DNA of 64,000 nucleotides from Microbulbifer sp. MKSA007 (GTDB lineage: Bacteria; Pseudomonadota; Gammaproteobacteria; Pseudomonadales; Cellvibrionaceae), in NCBI GenBank assembly GCA_032615215.1, contig CP128433.1, positions 1,137,501 through 1,201,500 of the forward strand. The letters run 5' to 3'. Numbering within the stretch: the first letter of the stretch is position 1; each line of letters opens with the position of its first letter. The translations under genes and the position numbers were made by a program. Below, in pieces: positions 44,336 to 53,244 of the stretch. The notes below the pieces were generated by a model, which had not been told where the DNA came from, searched no databases, and saw only the letters and a list, made by a program, of their open reading frames with translations.

Positions 44336-44394
44336 AAAAGAGAACCTTCTAAAATTTCAGTTTCTGAAGAAATTATTTAAGAGGTTCTCTTTTA
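44336..44394 (-). terminator. Terminator of the nucleoside-hydrolase gene
   Basis: Outer arms aaaagagaacc and ggttctctttt pair, with the A/T-rich middle able to extend the stem. It lies just past the stop at 44411. In the minus direction the right arm ends in ctctttt. Confidence 0.7.
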
Positions 44395-44410
44395 CTAGTT
44401 GCAGTAGTAG

Positions 44411-45889
44411 TTAGTTTAATTTATTCATACATCTAGGTCCCTTCCGCGCAGCATTAAAGCGGTCACGCAAGCGCTCAATCATCGCTGAGCGCGCAGCATC
44501 GTGGTTTATACCCATAACCACATTTACTGCCAAGCCCTCACCGGTCTCAGAAAAAGTAGTCTTCCCTACTGTTGGGTCAAAGGTAATCGGATCATAAGGT
44601 GTTGTGCTATCGGCTAGGCCTGCATCTAGTTGATCGACGGTGATATAGCCGGGCACTAATTCCATTTCCAAGGTTTCAGGCTCCAGTAGTACCAGCGCAG
44701 CAATAATATCCCACAGGCGAATAACGGCATCCATGGCGAAGTCACCATTACCCTGGAAATCTCCACCCTCAAATTCACGAATGGAACTGAGGAGTTGGGA
44801 GGTGTAGCAGGCTTCCGGAGTTGCGCGGCGCTCTGCGAGGGCTTCGATGGTGCTGCCTTGTACTTTGGCCATATCGGTTGAGTTGGTCGGAACCAGATAG
44901 GTTTCAATATTATTTTTACTCAGGGCGTCGAAGGCCCATTGTGCGCTCAGTGGGTCGAGCAGAATATTGAATTCCTGATGGGTACTGAAGTCGCTGTCAC
45001 AGCCAAAGCTGGGGTGGGAGAAAATATTACCGCCCAGATTTCTAGATTTATCGCCAAAGCAGGCTGCTTCGTGATTCTCAGTAAACGGCTCATAATTCTC
45101 AAAGCCACCACCCATCATAATAACGCGGTCAATTTTAGCTAGCTGCTCTTCGTTGGCTTTGCCAAGTACCCGGGCCAGGGTGGTGAGTTTGCCGGTGTTG
45201 AAAACTACTGGGCGTTGCTCCAGGTTATCCATCGTTTCCAGGATAATGTCTTCGGCCAGCTCAAAATTGAAGGAGACACCATTGTTACCTTGGTAGCGGT
45301 AGTGCTCCTGTTTTGCGCGCGGGATTAGGTGGTCAGTTCCATACAAGGTGGAGCCGTTGTCACGCCAGGGGCCGGGTACATACTGGCCGTAGAGATTGAT
45401 ACCCATGGCGTTGCGGCGCTCCAGGTTCCAGGTGCCGGTGGAGAAATCGGAGGAGTTGGGTAGTTGGTAGTCTTCTCTGCCGAGAACGGCCTTATCGTCA
45501 TTCACTGGAGATACTGAAGCTTTGCCGTTTGCGCCGTAGGCGACTTCTTCTGTGGCAAAATAGGCTCCGCGAATAACCTGGGTATCGTTATTTCCCAGCC
45601 ATTCGAGGATGTTGTAAACAGTGTTGGCCCCGTGCGCTACGGTATTGAAAGAGTCCTCAACGACAGCCAGCTCCAGGGTATAGCGTGGGTCTTTGGCGAT
45701 TAGCATCAGTGCTACGGCATCGTCAAAGTTATTGAAGTCGCCAATCCAGATAATGGGTTGGGCGTTCTCGATCTTGATGGCCTGGTGTGGTTTCTTGCTG
45801 TGAGGTCCGCTATCCGCATTGCAAGAAGCCAATGTGGTTAGGCTGCCCAGTACCAGAGCTCCTACAGAGAACCAGTGTTTTAATTTCAT
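44411..45889 (-). CDS. Nucleoside-hydrolase-like lipoprotein
   Basis: Resembles the inosine-uridine nucleoside hydrolase family, which cleaves the N-glycosidic bond of nucleosides, but this 492-residue protein is exported. It has a signal sequence with lipobox (VLGSLTTLASC) and a long mature part. The calcium-site motif, normally DxDxxxDD, reads IGDFNNFDDAVAL, keeping only part of the acidic ligands. EFNILLDPLSAQWAF matches the family's EFNxxxDP segment. The late His-Asp pair appears as RLWDIIAALVLLEPE, with Trp in place of His. Activity may therefore be altered. It is a single gene with its own terminator, transcribed in the NRPS direction but over 1.2 kb upstream of it. Confidence 0.75.
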   Translation of the reverse strand: MKLKHWFSVGALVLGSLTTLASCNADSGPHSKKPHQAIKIENAQPIIWIGDFNNFDDAVALMLIAKDPRYTLELAVVEDSFNTVAHGANTVYNILEWLGNNDTQVIRGAYFATEEVAYGANGKASVSPVNDDKAVLGREDYQLPNSSDFSTGTWNLERRNAMGINLYGQYVPGPWRDNGSTLYGTDHLIPRAKQEHYRYQGNNGVSFNFELAEDIILETMDNLEQRPVVFNTGKLTTLARVLGKANEEQLAKIDRVIMMGGGFENYEPFTENHEAACFGDKSRNLGGNIFSHPSFGCDSDFSTHQEFNILLDPLSAQWAFDALSKNNIETYLVPTNSTDMAKVQGSTIEALAERRATPEACYTSQLLSSIREFEGGDFQGNGDFAMDAVIRLWDIIAALVLLEPETLEMELVPGYITVDQLDAGLADSTTPYDPITFDPTVGKTTFSETGEGLAVNVVMGINHDAARSAMIERLRDRFNAARKGPRCMNKLN

Positions 45890-46070
45890 TTATCCTTCCC
45901 TAAATATTCGAGTGGTTTTACTCGGCAATCCAATAGCTCCTCCCTGATCTACTCGATTGCCACCTTGTAGCACCGTTTGTTGTATGAGTTAACGGTATTA
46001 CACAGGTGTGAGCCGGAACATGGCCGGCAGCGATACTTCCCTGTAGCGCTTTGTCTGAAAGCTGTTTAAA

Positions 46071-46958
46071 TCAGCCTTCAATAAATGGCTTTAAATTTCG
46101 TAATAGCTGTTGCTCCAGGGGTTCACTACCGCTAATTCCCATACCTGTCAGTTTTGATTTATCCAGCTGGCAATTGTAAGGGCGTGGCACTGTAAAATTG
46201 GGTTCACTTTCAGCGCTCAGGTGTTCGGCATTCAGGTTGCAAGCCTTGGCAATAATGTGTGCGAGTTCGTAGCGTGTGCAGGCCGTATCGCCACTCCACT
46301 GGTAAATGCCTTCAAAATTCATACCACTACGAATTTTTAGCAGGCATTGCTCCAGTACTTCAGCCACTTCCTCAACACTGGTGGGAAAACGAATAGCCCA
46401 GTGATCCAACGTGACTGGCTTTTGCTCGCGCAAAGTATCCAGTAGGGCGGTGATACCGGATTCCTCCAGATAGGCAACGGGCCCGAATAACCAGGGCAAC
46501 CTCAATACCCAGTGGTTGCCGTTATTCAGTACCGCCTCTTCCCCTGCCAATTTACTGCGGCCATAGAAGTTAACCGGGTTGGGATTGTCATCAGCTTTGT
46601 AGGGCGGGGTGCTGCCATCAAAAACATAGTCGGTGCTGATATACACTAATTGTGTATCGTTTTCGTTACAGTATTTCGCCAGGAATTCTGTGCTGCTGAC
46701 ATTGAGCTGCCAGGCGGTGTCGGGGCTGTCGGCGCAGCGATCAGGCCAGCGCTCGGCGGCGCAGTGAATGACAATATCGGGATTAACCTGTTGCAGGCAG
46801 GTCTTTACCGCTTCGCTATCGGACAAGTCCAGGCGAATTAAATTTTCTCCCGCGCGGGAAAAGGCGGTACCGGTAACAGAAAAAACCGGATTGTTGGAAA
46901 GCTGTTTAAATACACTGCGCCCCAATAGGCCGGAGGCGCCGGTAATCAGTATTTTCAC
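46071..46958 (-). CDS. SDR-family reductase resembling MAT2B / RmlD
   Basis: Extended short-chain dehydrogenase of the dTDP-4-dehydrorhamnose reductase family. The 295-residue product has the NAD(P) motif GASGLLGRSVF, the catalytic YISTDYVFDG and YGRSKLAGE (YxxxK). Several stretches match MAT2B, the regulatory beta subunit of animal methionine adenosyltransferase, more than RmlD: HCAAERWPDRCADSPDTAWQ, LDHWAIRFPT and YQWSGDTACTRYELA. No rhamnose genes are nearby, which argues against RmlD. Its neighbour argS is transcribed in the same direction, about 160 bp upstream. The bacterial role of MAT2B-like proteins is unclear, so no symbol is given. Confidence 0.8.
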   Translation of the reverse strand: MKILITGASGLLGRSVFKQLSNNPVFSVTGTAFSRAGENLIRLDLSDSEAVKTCLQQVNPDIVIHCAAERWPDRCADSPDTAWQLNVSSTEFLAKYCNENDTQLVYISTDYVFDGSTPPYKADDNPNPVNFYGRSKLAGEEAVLNNGNHWVLRLPWLFGPVAYLEESGITALLDTLREQKPVTLDHWAIRFPTSVEEVAEVLEQCLLKIRSGMNFEGIYQWSGDTACTRYELAHIIAKACNLNAEHLSAESEPNFTVPRPYNCQLDKSKLTGMGISGSEPLEQQLLRNLKPFIEG

Positions 46959-47030
46959 GGGTGATTTCCTTTTGTCAGGCTGGCGGGAAACGTGTGGCCT
47001 GAGTGGGATAAAAGATGGTGCAGGATGGTT

Positions 47031-47060
47031 GGGTAGGCCACAACTGAAGGCCGCCTACCC
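47031..47060 (-). terminator. Possible hairpin after argS
   Basis: Arms gggtaggc and gcctaccc (47031-47038 and 47053-47060) about 60 bp beyond the argS stop, with a second small hairpin beside it. There is no T tract, so the call is weak. Confidence 0.35.
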
Positions 47061-47120
47061 GGGTGCTGCCCGGTTTGCCTATCTGAAAAGTTACAGAAGG
47101 TGATACCGGGCTGGAGCAAT

Positions 47121-48857
47121 TTACATCTGCTCCATCACTTCAATGCCAAGCAGGTCGAGGCCAGTAGCGATAGTGCTGGCCACTAGATTACATAATTGTA
47201 AGCGGCTGTGCTTCTGCTGTTCACTTACGCCTTCTTTCAGTACTGGGCAGGCTTCGTAGAAGCTCATATAGGCACTCGCCAGTTCGTACAAGTAGGTGCA
47301 GAGTACGTGCGGGAAGGTATCTTTGGCTACCTGGTCCAGTACTTCGCCAAATTGGCTTAGTTTAATTGCCAGGGAGCGTTCCTGTGGGCTTTCCAGTTGG
47401 ATATCGCCCTTGAGCTCACTCGGCTCAATACCGGCTTTACGGAAAATACTGCGTACGCGGGTGTAAGCATACTGTAGGTAGGGGGCGGTATTGCCCTCAA
47501 AGCTCAGCATGGATTCCCAGCTGAAGATGTAATCGTTAGTGCGGGTCTTGCTTAGGTCCGCATATTTCACCGCGCCGATGCCCACCTTGCGCGCGATTTC
47601 TGCACAGGTTTTTGCATCCAGCTCCGGGTTTTTCTCAGCCACCAGTTTCTCTGCACGCTCTACTGCTTCATCCAGGAGGGCTGCCAGTTTTACGGTGCCG
47701 CCGGTGCGGGTCTTAAATGGTTTACCGTCGTCGCCCATCATGGTGCCAAAAGCGCAATGCTCAAGAGAAACCGACTCTGGCAGGAAGCTCGCTTTGCGTG
47801 AGGCGACAAAGGCCTGCTGTAGGTGCAGGGATTGGCGAGCATCAACAACATATAGGATACGGTCGGCACTGAGTTGGTTGGCGCGGTAGCGGATAGCGGC
47901 CAGGTCGGTGGTGGCATATAGGTAGCCGCCGCCTTTCTTCTGGATAATCATCGGGCTGGGGTTGCCTTCCTTATCGGCCATCTCTTCCAGGAAAACTACG
48001 ATCGCGCCCTGGTCTTCAACGGCGATTCCATTATCCAGCAGCTCTTTTACCAGCACCGGCAGATCATCGTTGTACTGGCTTTCAGCGTAAACGTCTTCCT
48101 GTTTGAGGGTGACATTCAGCTTGGAGTAGATTTCTTCGCAGTGGCTGATAGAGATATCAATAAACTGCTTCCACAGTTTCAGGCACTGCTCATCTCCGCC
48201 TTGCAGTTTTACAACGTATTCACGGGCGCGATCGGCAAAGCCCTCTTCGTCATCAAAGCGAACCTTGGCTTCGCGGTAGAAGACTTCCAGATCGGCCAGT
48301 GCCACTTCTGCATCACTGTCTGCCAGCTTGTCGGAAAGGTGTGCCAGCAACATGCCGAATTGGGTGCCCCAGTCGCCCATATGATTTTGGCGAACTACTT
48401 TGTGCCCCTGGAACTCCAGCAGTCGTGCCAGGGCATCACCGATAATGGTGGTGCGCAGGTGGCCTACGTGCATTTCTTTGGCCAGGTTGGGATGGGAATA
48501 GTCGATGACTACGGTCTTGGGCTCTTCAACCGAGGCGATATTCAGGCGCTTATCGCCTTGGGCGGACAATAGTTGCTGGCTCAGCCACTGTTCACTCAGA
48601 TGGATGTTTAAGAAGCCAGGGCCTGCGATCTCGACCTTTTCGATCATATCGCCTTTATCCAGCTGCTCAAGGATCTTGCCAGCCAGCTCGCGCGGGTTGG
48701 TGCCCATGCGCTTGGCAGCGCCCATAGCGCCGTTGGCCTGGTAGTCGCCAAACCCGGCCTTTTTCGCAGGTGCCACAATCGGGCCGCATTCTTCGGGGAT
48801 ACCGGCGGCGAGCATGGCGGCCTGGAATTTGTCGGTGAGGAGCTGGCGAATATTCAT
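47121..48857 (-). CDS. argS: Arginyl-tRNA synthetase
   Basis: Charges tRNA-Arg; class I synthetase of the cytoplasm. The start is ATG 48857 (MNIRQLLTDKFQAAML); the longer in-frame start at 48935 lacks family support. The 578-residue product has the N-terminal additional domain, the HIGH motif as HVGH in KEMHVGHLRTTIIGDAL, a KMSKS-region variant GKPFKTRTGGTVKL and the C-terminal DALR anticodon-binding domain (NDYIFSWESMLSFEGNTAPY onwards). It is divergent from sbcB with about 170 bp between the starts. Confidence 0.96.
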   Translation of the reverse strand: MNIRQLLTDKFQAAMLAAGIPEECGPIVAPAKKAGFGDYQANGAMGAAKRMGTNPRELAGKILEQLDKGDMIEKVEIAGPGFLNIHLSEQWLSQQLLSAQGDKRLNIASVEEPKTVVIDYSHPNLAKEMHVGHLRTTIIGDALARLLEFQGHKVVRQNHMGDWGTQFGMLLAHLSDKLADSDAEVALADLEVFYREAKVRFDDEEGFADRAREYVVKLQGGDEQCLKLWKQFIDISISHCEEIYSKLNVTLKQEDVYAESQYNDDLPVLVKELLDNGIAVEDQGAIVVFLEEMADKEGNPSPMIIQKKGGGYLYATTDLAAIRYRANQLSADRILYVVDARQSLHLQQAFVASRKASFLPESVSLEHCAFGTMMGDDGKPFKTRTGGTVKLAALLDEAVERAEKLVAEKNPELDAKTCAEIARKVGIGAVKYADLSKTRTNDYIFSWESMLSFEGNTAPYLQYAYTRVRSIFRKAGIEPSELKGDIQLESPQERSLAIKLSQFGEVLDQVAKDTFPHVLCTYLYELASAYMSFYEACPVLKEGVSEQQKHSRLQLCNLVASTIATGLDLLGIEVMEQM

Positions 48858-49026
48858 AGAGTGAAGTGCTGTCTTAAATTCGTGGAAACGCCGAATTTTA
48901 ATGGGCGGTGGCGGCTTTGCAACCAGCGTTGGCAAAGGAGTTGGTCCGGAGTGCTCGAAATCTCGACTTGGGTGTCCAGACGAGGAGGTTCTCGGTGGTA
49001 TGATGCCGCCAAATTATGGAGGTACC

Positions 49027-50454
49027 GTGAGTTCTACCACACTTTATTGGCACGATTATGAAACCTGGGGTACAGACCCGGGTGCCGACAAGCCGGCGCA
49101 GTTTGCCGGTATCAGGACCGACGAAGAACTGAATATCGTCGGCGAGCCATTGATGATTTACTGTCGCCCTTCAGTGGATTGCCTGCCACAGCCGATGGCG
49201 AGCCTGGTGACTGGCATTAGCCCGCAGAAAGCCCTGGCCAATGGAGTGCCGGAAATAGAGTTTATCCAGCGCATCCTCGCCGAACTGGGTGCGCCGGGCA
49301 CCTGTGGGGTGGGCTACAACAGCTTGCGTTTTGATGACGAGGTAACTCGCTACACCCTTTATCGTAATCTGCTCGATCCCTATGAGCGGGAATGGCGCTC
49401 CGGCAACAGCCGTTGGGACATTATTGACATGGTGCGCCTCACCTACGCCCTGCGCCCAGAGGGAATCCAGTGGCCCACCCGTGAGGACGGTGCGCCGTCC
49501 TTCCGCCTGGAAGAATTGACCGCTGCCAATGGGATCTCCCACGAGGGCGCCCACGATGCGCTGTCGGATGTGCACGCCACCATTGATATGGCGAGGCTGA
49601 TCCGCAAACAGCAACCAAAGCTTTACGATTATGTGTTCCGCCTGCGTCGCAAGCAGGAGGCCGCCAAGATGATCGATATGCGCGAGCGCCGTCCGCTATT
49701 GCATATTTCCGGCAAGGTCTCTGCTAATCATGGTCACTTGACCTATGTGATGCCCTTGGCCAGTCACCCGGTTAACCGCAATGCGGTTATTGTTGCCAAC
49801 CTGGCAATGGACCCCGAGCCATTACTCAGCCTGGATGCAGACACTCTGCGAGAGCGCCTGTACACCTCTCGCGACAAGCTGGGTGAGGGTGAGTTGCCGG
49901 TAGGGCTGAAACTGGTGCATTTGAACAAGTGCCCGGTATTGGCGCCTGCAAATATGCTGGATGACAAGCGCGCCACTGAGCTGGGTATCGATCGCACAAC
50001 CTGTGAGGCGAACTGGCAGAAGCTCAAAGATATCGATTTGACAGAAAAGCTGCACAACGTATTCCTGGATCGGGAATTCCCTGAGAGAGATGTGGAAGCG
50101 GACCTTTACGGTGGATTCCTCAGCGACTCTGACCGCGATATCTGCCGTGAACTGCACCGTGGACTGGCGGCCCGAGGTCCGGAAGCTTTGGCGGGTGAAG
50201 TGCCTTTCACCGATAAGCGCCTACCCGAGCTGCTATTCCGTATGCGGGCGCGCAATTTCCCCGAGACCCTGTCTGAGGAAGAGCACCAGCGCTGGCAGAT
50301 CTGGTGTTTCCAGCGCTTAACTGACGCTACTGCCGGGGCCTCAATCACCCTGGAAGATTACTTCCGCCAGCTGTCTGAGCTGCGGGTTCAGTACCCGGAG
50401 CGCATCTCCCTGATTACAGAGCTGGAGAACTGGGGCGATAGCTTACTTGCCTAA
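49027..50454 (+). CDS. sbcB: Exodeoxyribonuclease I (SbcB)
   Basis: Degrades single-stranded DNA 3' to 5' in mismatch repair and recombination. The start is set at GTG 49027 because it gives SSTTLYWHDYETWGTDPGAD, the usual N-terminus, with ggaggt just upstream; the in-frame ATG at 48901 is spurious. The 475-residue length equals E. coli SbcB. DEDDh nuclease residues are visible in WHDYETWG, GYNSLRFDDEVTR and EGAHDALSDVHATI. The SH3-like and helical C-terminal regions follow. It is divergent from argS and about 110 bp ahead of pyrB. Confidence 0.95.
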   Translation: MSSTTLYWHDYETWGTDPGADKPAQFAGIRTDEELNIVGEPLMIYCRPSVDCLPQPMASLVTGISPQKALANGVPEIEFIQRILAELGAPGTCGVGYNSLRFDDEVTRYTLYRNLLDPYEREWRSGNSRWDIIDMVRLTYALRPEGIQWPTREDGAPSFRLEELTAANGISHEGAHDALSDVHATIDMARLIRKQQPKLYDYVFRLRRKQEAAKMIDMRERRPLLHISGKVSANHGHLTYVMPLASHPVNRNAVIVANLAMDPEPLLSLDADTLRERLYTSRDKLGEGELPVGLKLVHLNKCPVLAPANMLDDKRATELGIDRTTCEANWQKLKDIDLTEKLHNVFLDREFPERDVEADLYGGFLSDSDRDICRELHRGLAARGPEALAGEVPFTDKRLPELLFRMRARNFPETLSEEEHQRWQIWCFQRLTDATAGASITLEDYFRQLSELRVQYPERISLITELENWGDSLLA

Positions 50455-50565
50455 TGTGTCGAATCACGTCAGCGGCCGTTCTTCCTCTGGGCTCTTTCCT
50501 GGTGCCCGAGTAGAATGCCGCTCGCGAATACCCGGCGCCCACAAGGCGCAACCACTGGAGTAACC

Positions 50566-51582
50566 ATGGACTTTATCGGAGCCAATATACTGTCGGTCAG
50601 CCAATTTGAGCGCGCCGACATAGAGCGTGTATTTGATGTAGCTGACGCCATGACCCCCTATGCACAGCGTGAAAAGGTAACGCGTGTATTGGAAGGGGCG
50701 ATTCTCGGCAATATGTTTATGGAGCCGAGCACTCGTACTCGCCTGAGTTTTGGAGCCGCCTTTAATCTGTTGGGCGGTACTGTACGTGAAACGGTAGGAA
50801 TTACTGCCAGCGCTATGGCAAAGGGCGAATCCCTTTACGACACCGCCCGAGTGCTATCGGGCTATAGCGACGTGATTTGTATGCGCCACCCAAAAGAAGG
50901 GTCGGTGGCTGAGTTTGCTGAAGCGAGTCGTGTGCCGGTGGTCAACGGCGGCGACGGCGCCAATGAACACCCCACCCAGGCACTGTTGGACCTCTACACC
51001 ATTCGCAAGGAACTGGCTGCGCACGGCCGCACCCTTGATGATTTTCGTATCGCCATGATCGGCGACCTCAAGCACGGCCGCACGGTGCACTCCCTGTGCA
51101 AACTGCTGTGTTTGTTTGGCAAGGTGCAGATTACCCTGGTTTCTCCACCGGAACTGGCGATGCCGGAAATGATTGTGGAGATGCTGCGCGGGGCGGGGCA
51201 CGAGGTGACGGTTACCGATCAGCTTGAATCCTCTATCTCCCATGTGGATATTGTTTACTCCACCCGTATCCAGGAAGAGCGTTTCGCCTCTCAGGAAGAG
51301 GCCAACCGCTACCGTGGGCGCTTCCGCCTGAATAAGGCTATTTTTACCCGCCACGCAGAGCCTAACACGGTAATTATGCACCCCCTGCCACGGGATTCAC
51401 GGGCAGAGGCGAACGAACTGGATACCGACCTGAATGAACATCCGAGCTTGGCGATTTTCCGCCAGACCGACAATGGCTTGCTGGTGCGTATGGCTCTGTT
51501 TGCCATGTTGCTGGGTGTTGAGAATCAGGTAGATAAATATTCCCGCGATGTGAACTGGTATAGCCGACGCAATCGGGTATAA
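50566..51582 (+). CDS. pyrB: Aspartate carbamoyltransferase catalytic subunit
   Basis: Joins carbamoyl phosphate and aspartate in the second step of pyrimidine synthesis. The start ATG 50566 (MDFIGANILSVSQFERADIE) has a ggag site; the upstream in-frame ATG is not conserved. The 338-residue product is slightly longer than E. coli PyrB (311). It has the carbamoyl-phosphate motif EPSTRTRLSFGAAF, the HPTQALLDLYTI segment and MIGDLKHGRTVHSL, with HPLPRDSRAEAN near the end. No pyrI or pyrC lies next to it. A strong terminator follows, so it is probably monocistronic. Confidence 0.94.
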   Translation: MDFIGANILSVSQFERADIERVFDVADAMTPYAQREKVTRVLEGAILGNMFMEPSTRTRLSFGAAFNLLGGTVRETVGITASAMAKGESLYDTARVLSGYSDVICMRHPKEGSVAEFAEASRVPVVNGGDGANEHPTQALLDLYTIRKELAAHGRTLDDFRIAMIGDLKHGRTVHSLCKLLCLFGKVQITLVSPPELAMPEMIVEMLRGAGHEVTVTDQLESSISHVDIVYSTRIQEERFASQEEANRYRGRFRLNKAIFTRHAEPNTVIMHPLPRDSRAEANELDTDLNEHPSLAIFRQTDNGLLVRMALFAMLLGVENQVDKYSRDVNWYSRRNRV

Positions 51583-51624
51583 AACTACTCAACTGGGCGT
51601 AAATCCCGGTGGAAATAAACAAGG

Positions 51625-51669
51625 CCCCGGCTAATTCTGTTAATCTGATGGAATTAGCCGGGGTTTTTT
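51625..51669 (+). terminator. Rho-independent terminator of pyrB
   Basis: Thirteen-base perfect arms (ccccggctaattc with gaattagccgggg, 51625-51637 and 51651-51663), a 13-base loop, then six T. Confidence 0.93.
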
Positions 51670-51777
51670 GTTTCCGGTTTAGGGTGTCGTGAATGCTAAA
51701 GTGATTTTGCTTTTTCGCTGTGGCACTCAATATCCAAATATTGGCGTTGAGCCAGATGTCGCATCAGGGATGGATGC

Positions 51778-53181
51778 ATGTCGAAGCAGATTTCGCCCAT
51801 TTTGTTCTTTCGCAGCCTGGTTTTCCTGGCGCTGCTGCTCAGCCTTTTTGTGTACAAAAGTGCCGCCCAGGAAGAGCCCTTTCCCCATGTAGCCATACTC
51901 AAAATTGATGGGGCCATAGGTCCCGCGACGACTGATTATTTCAAGCGGGCTACGCAGGAGGCTGTGGACCAGGGCGCAGAGTTGGTGATTCTGCATCTGG
52001 ATACCCCTGGGGGGTTGGATGCGGCTTCGCGGGATATCATCCAACATATCCTTGCGTCTCCTATCCCTATTGCCACCTACGTTTACCCCTCCGGCGCGCG
52101 CGCTGCCAGTGCGGGAACTTATATTCTCTATGCCAGCCAGATCGCCGCTATGGCTCCTGCTACCACCTTGGGAGCGGCTACTCCAGTGCAGATTGGCGGA
52201 CCTCAGGGCACACCTATGCCGGGGGGAAAGCAGGAGGAGAAAAAAGAAAAGGCGGAAGACGGTGAGGATGGAGAAAAAGAAAAACCGCTTGCTGGAACAG
52301 CCATGGAGCGCAAAGTCGTTAATGACTCTGTCGCGTTTATCCGAGGGTTGGCACAGCGCCATGGGCGCAATGCGGAATGGGCAGAAAAAGCTGTACGCGA
52401 GGCCGCGACCCTGACGGCTCCGGAAGCGTTAAAAATGAATGTTATCGATATTGTTGCGGATAATGATGACGATTTATTGCGCCAGGTTGCTGGTCGAAAA
52501 GTATTGCTCGATACCGGTGATTATACGATTCCTGAAAATATTGCCGAGCTGCAAAGTGAAAGTTACGAGCCGGATTGGCGCAATGAATTACTGGCCCTGA
52601 TTACCAATCCTCAAGTGGCCTATATTTTGTTATTGGTGGGTATTTATGGGCTTATTTTTGAGGGTTATAGCCCCGGTGCTTTTGTTCCCGGGATTGTTGG
52701 TGTTATCTGCCTGCTTCTGGCATTTTATGCCTTGCAAGTTTTACCGATTAATTACGCTGGTCTTGCATTAATTATTATTGGCGCATTGCTGATTGTGGCA
52801 GAGGTTTTCATGCCGAGTTTTGGTGCCCTGGGGATCGGCGGAATTGTTGCATTGGTGATTGGCTCTGTAATGCTTATTGATAGTGATGTGCCGGGAATGC
52901 AGGTTTCCAAACAGCTGATTGGGGCTATTGCCGGTGTAAGTGGTGTTTTTTTATTGATGTTGTTGACCGCTGTTGGACGCAGTTTACGCCAGCCGAAAGT
53001 CCCGGCAGACCAGGCTTTTGTGGGTCGCTCTGCGGTGGTAAGCGAAGTTAAGGACGCAGAGATCTTGGTGCATCTCGATGGAGAGATTTGGCAGGCGACC
53101 TGTAACCAGCCTCTGAAGGTGGGTCAGAAAGTTAGAGTAGTGGCCCAACACGGCATGGTTTTACGGGTAGAGGTGGAATAG
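51778..53181 (+). CDS. nfeD: NfeD-family membrane serine protease
   Basis: Long-form NfeD: a ClpP-like serine protease domain outside the membrane, several transmembrane helices and a C-terminal OB-fold. Seen: a signal peptide (residues 1-30), LHLDTPGGLD, the catalytic serine in GARAASAGTYI (S111) and a likely catalytic lysine in AMERKVVND. A lysine/glutamate-rich insert (about residues 150-175) is followed by about four hydrophobic helices from residue 275 to 400, and an OB-fold tail (VGRSAVVSEVKD onwards). The 467-residue length is normal. It is followed after about 60 bp by a slipin, the standard NfeD/STOPP partnership in membrane protein quality control. Confidence 0.92.
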   Translation: MSKQISPILFFRSLVFLALLLSLFVYKSAAQEEPFPHVAILKIDGAIGPATTDYFKRATQEAVDQGAELVILHLDTPGGLDAASRDIIQHILASPIPIATYVYPSGARAASAGTYILYASQIAAMAPATTLGAATPVQIGGPQGTPMPGGKQEEKKEKAEDGEDGEKEKPLAGTAMERKVVNDSVAFIRGLAQRHGRNAEWAEKAVREAATLTAPEALKMNVIDIVADNDDDLLRQVAGRKVLLDTGDYTIPENIAELQSESYEPDWRNELLALITNPQVAYILLLVGIYGLIFEGYSPGAFVPGIVGVICLLLAFYALQVLPINYAGLALIIIGALLIVAEVFMPSFGALGIGGIVALVIGSVMLIDSDVPGMQVSKQLIGAIAGVSGVFLLMLLTAVGRSLRQPKVPADQAFVGRSAVVSEVKDAEILVHLDGEIWQATCNQPLKVGQKVRVVAQHGMVLRVEVE

Positions 53182-53244
53182 GTAGGGCAATCAATTGAGC
53201 TAATGACAGCGCTCAACAGTTAAGGTGGGATTAAGGAGAGTCCA

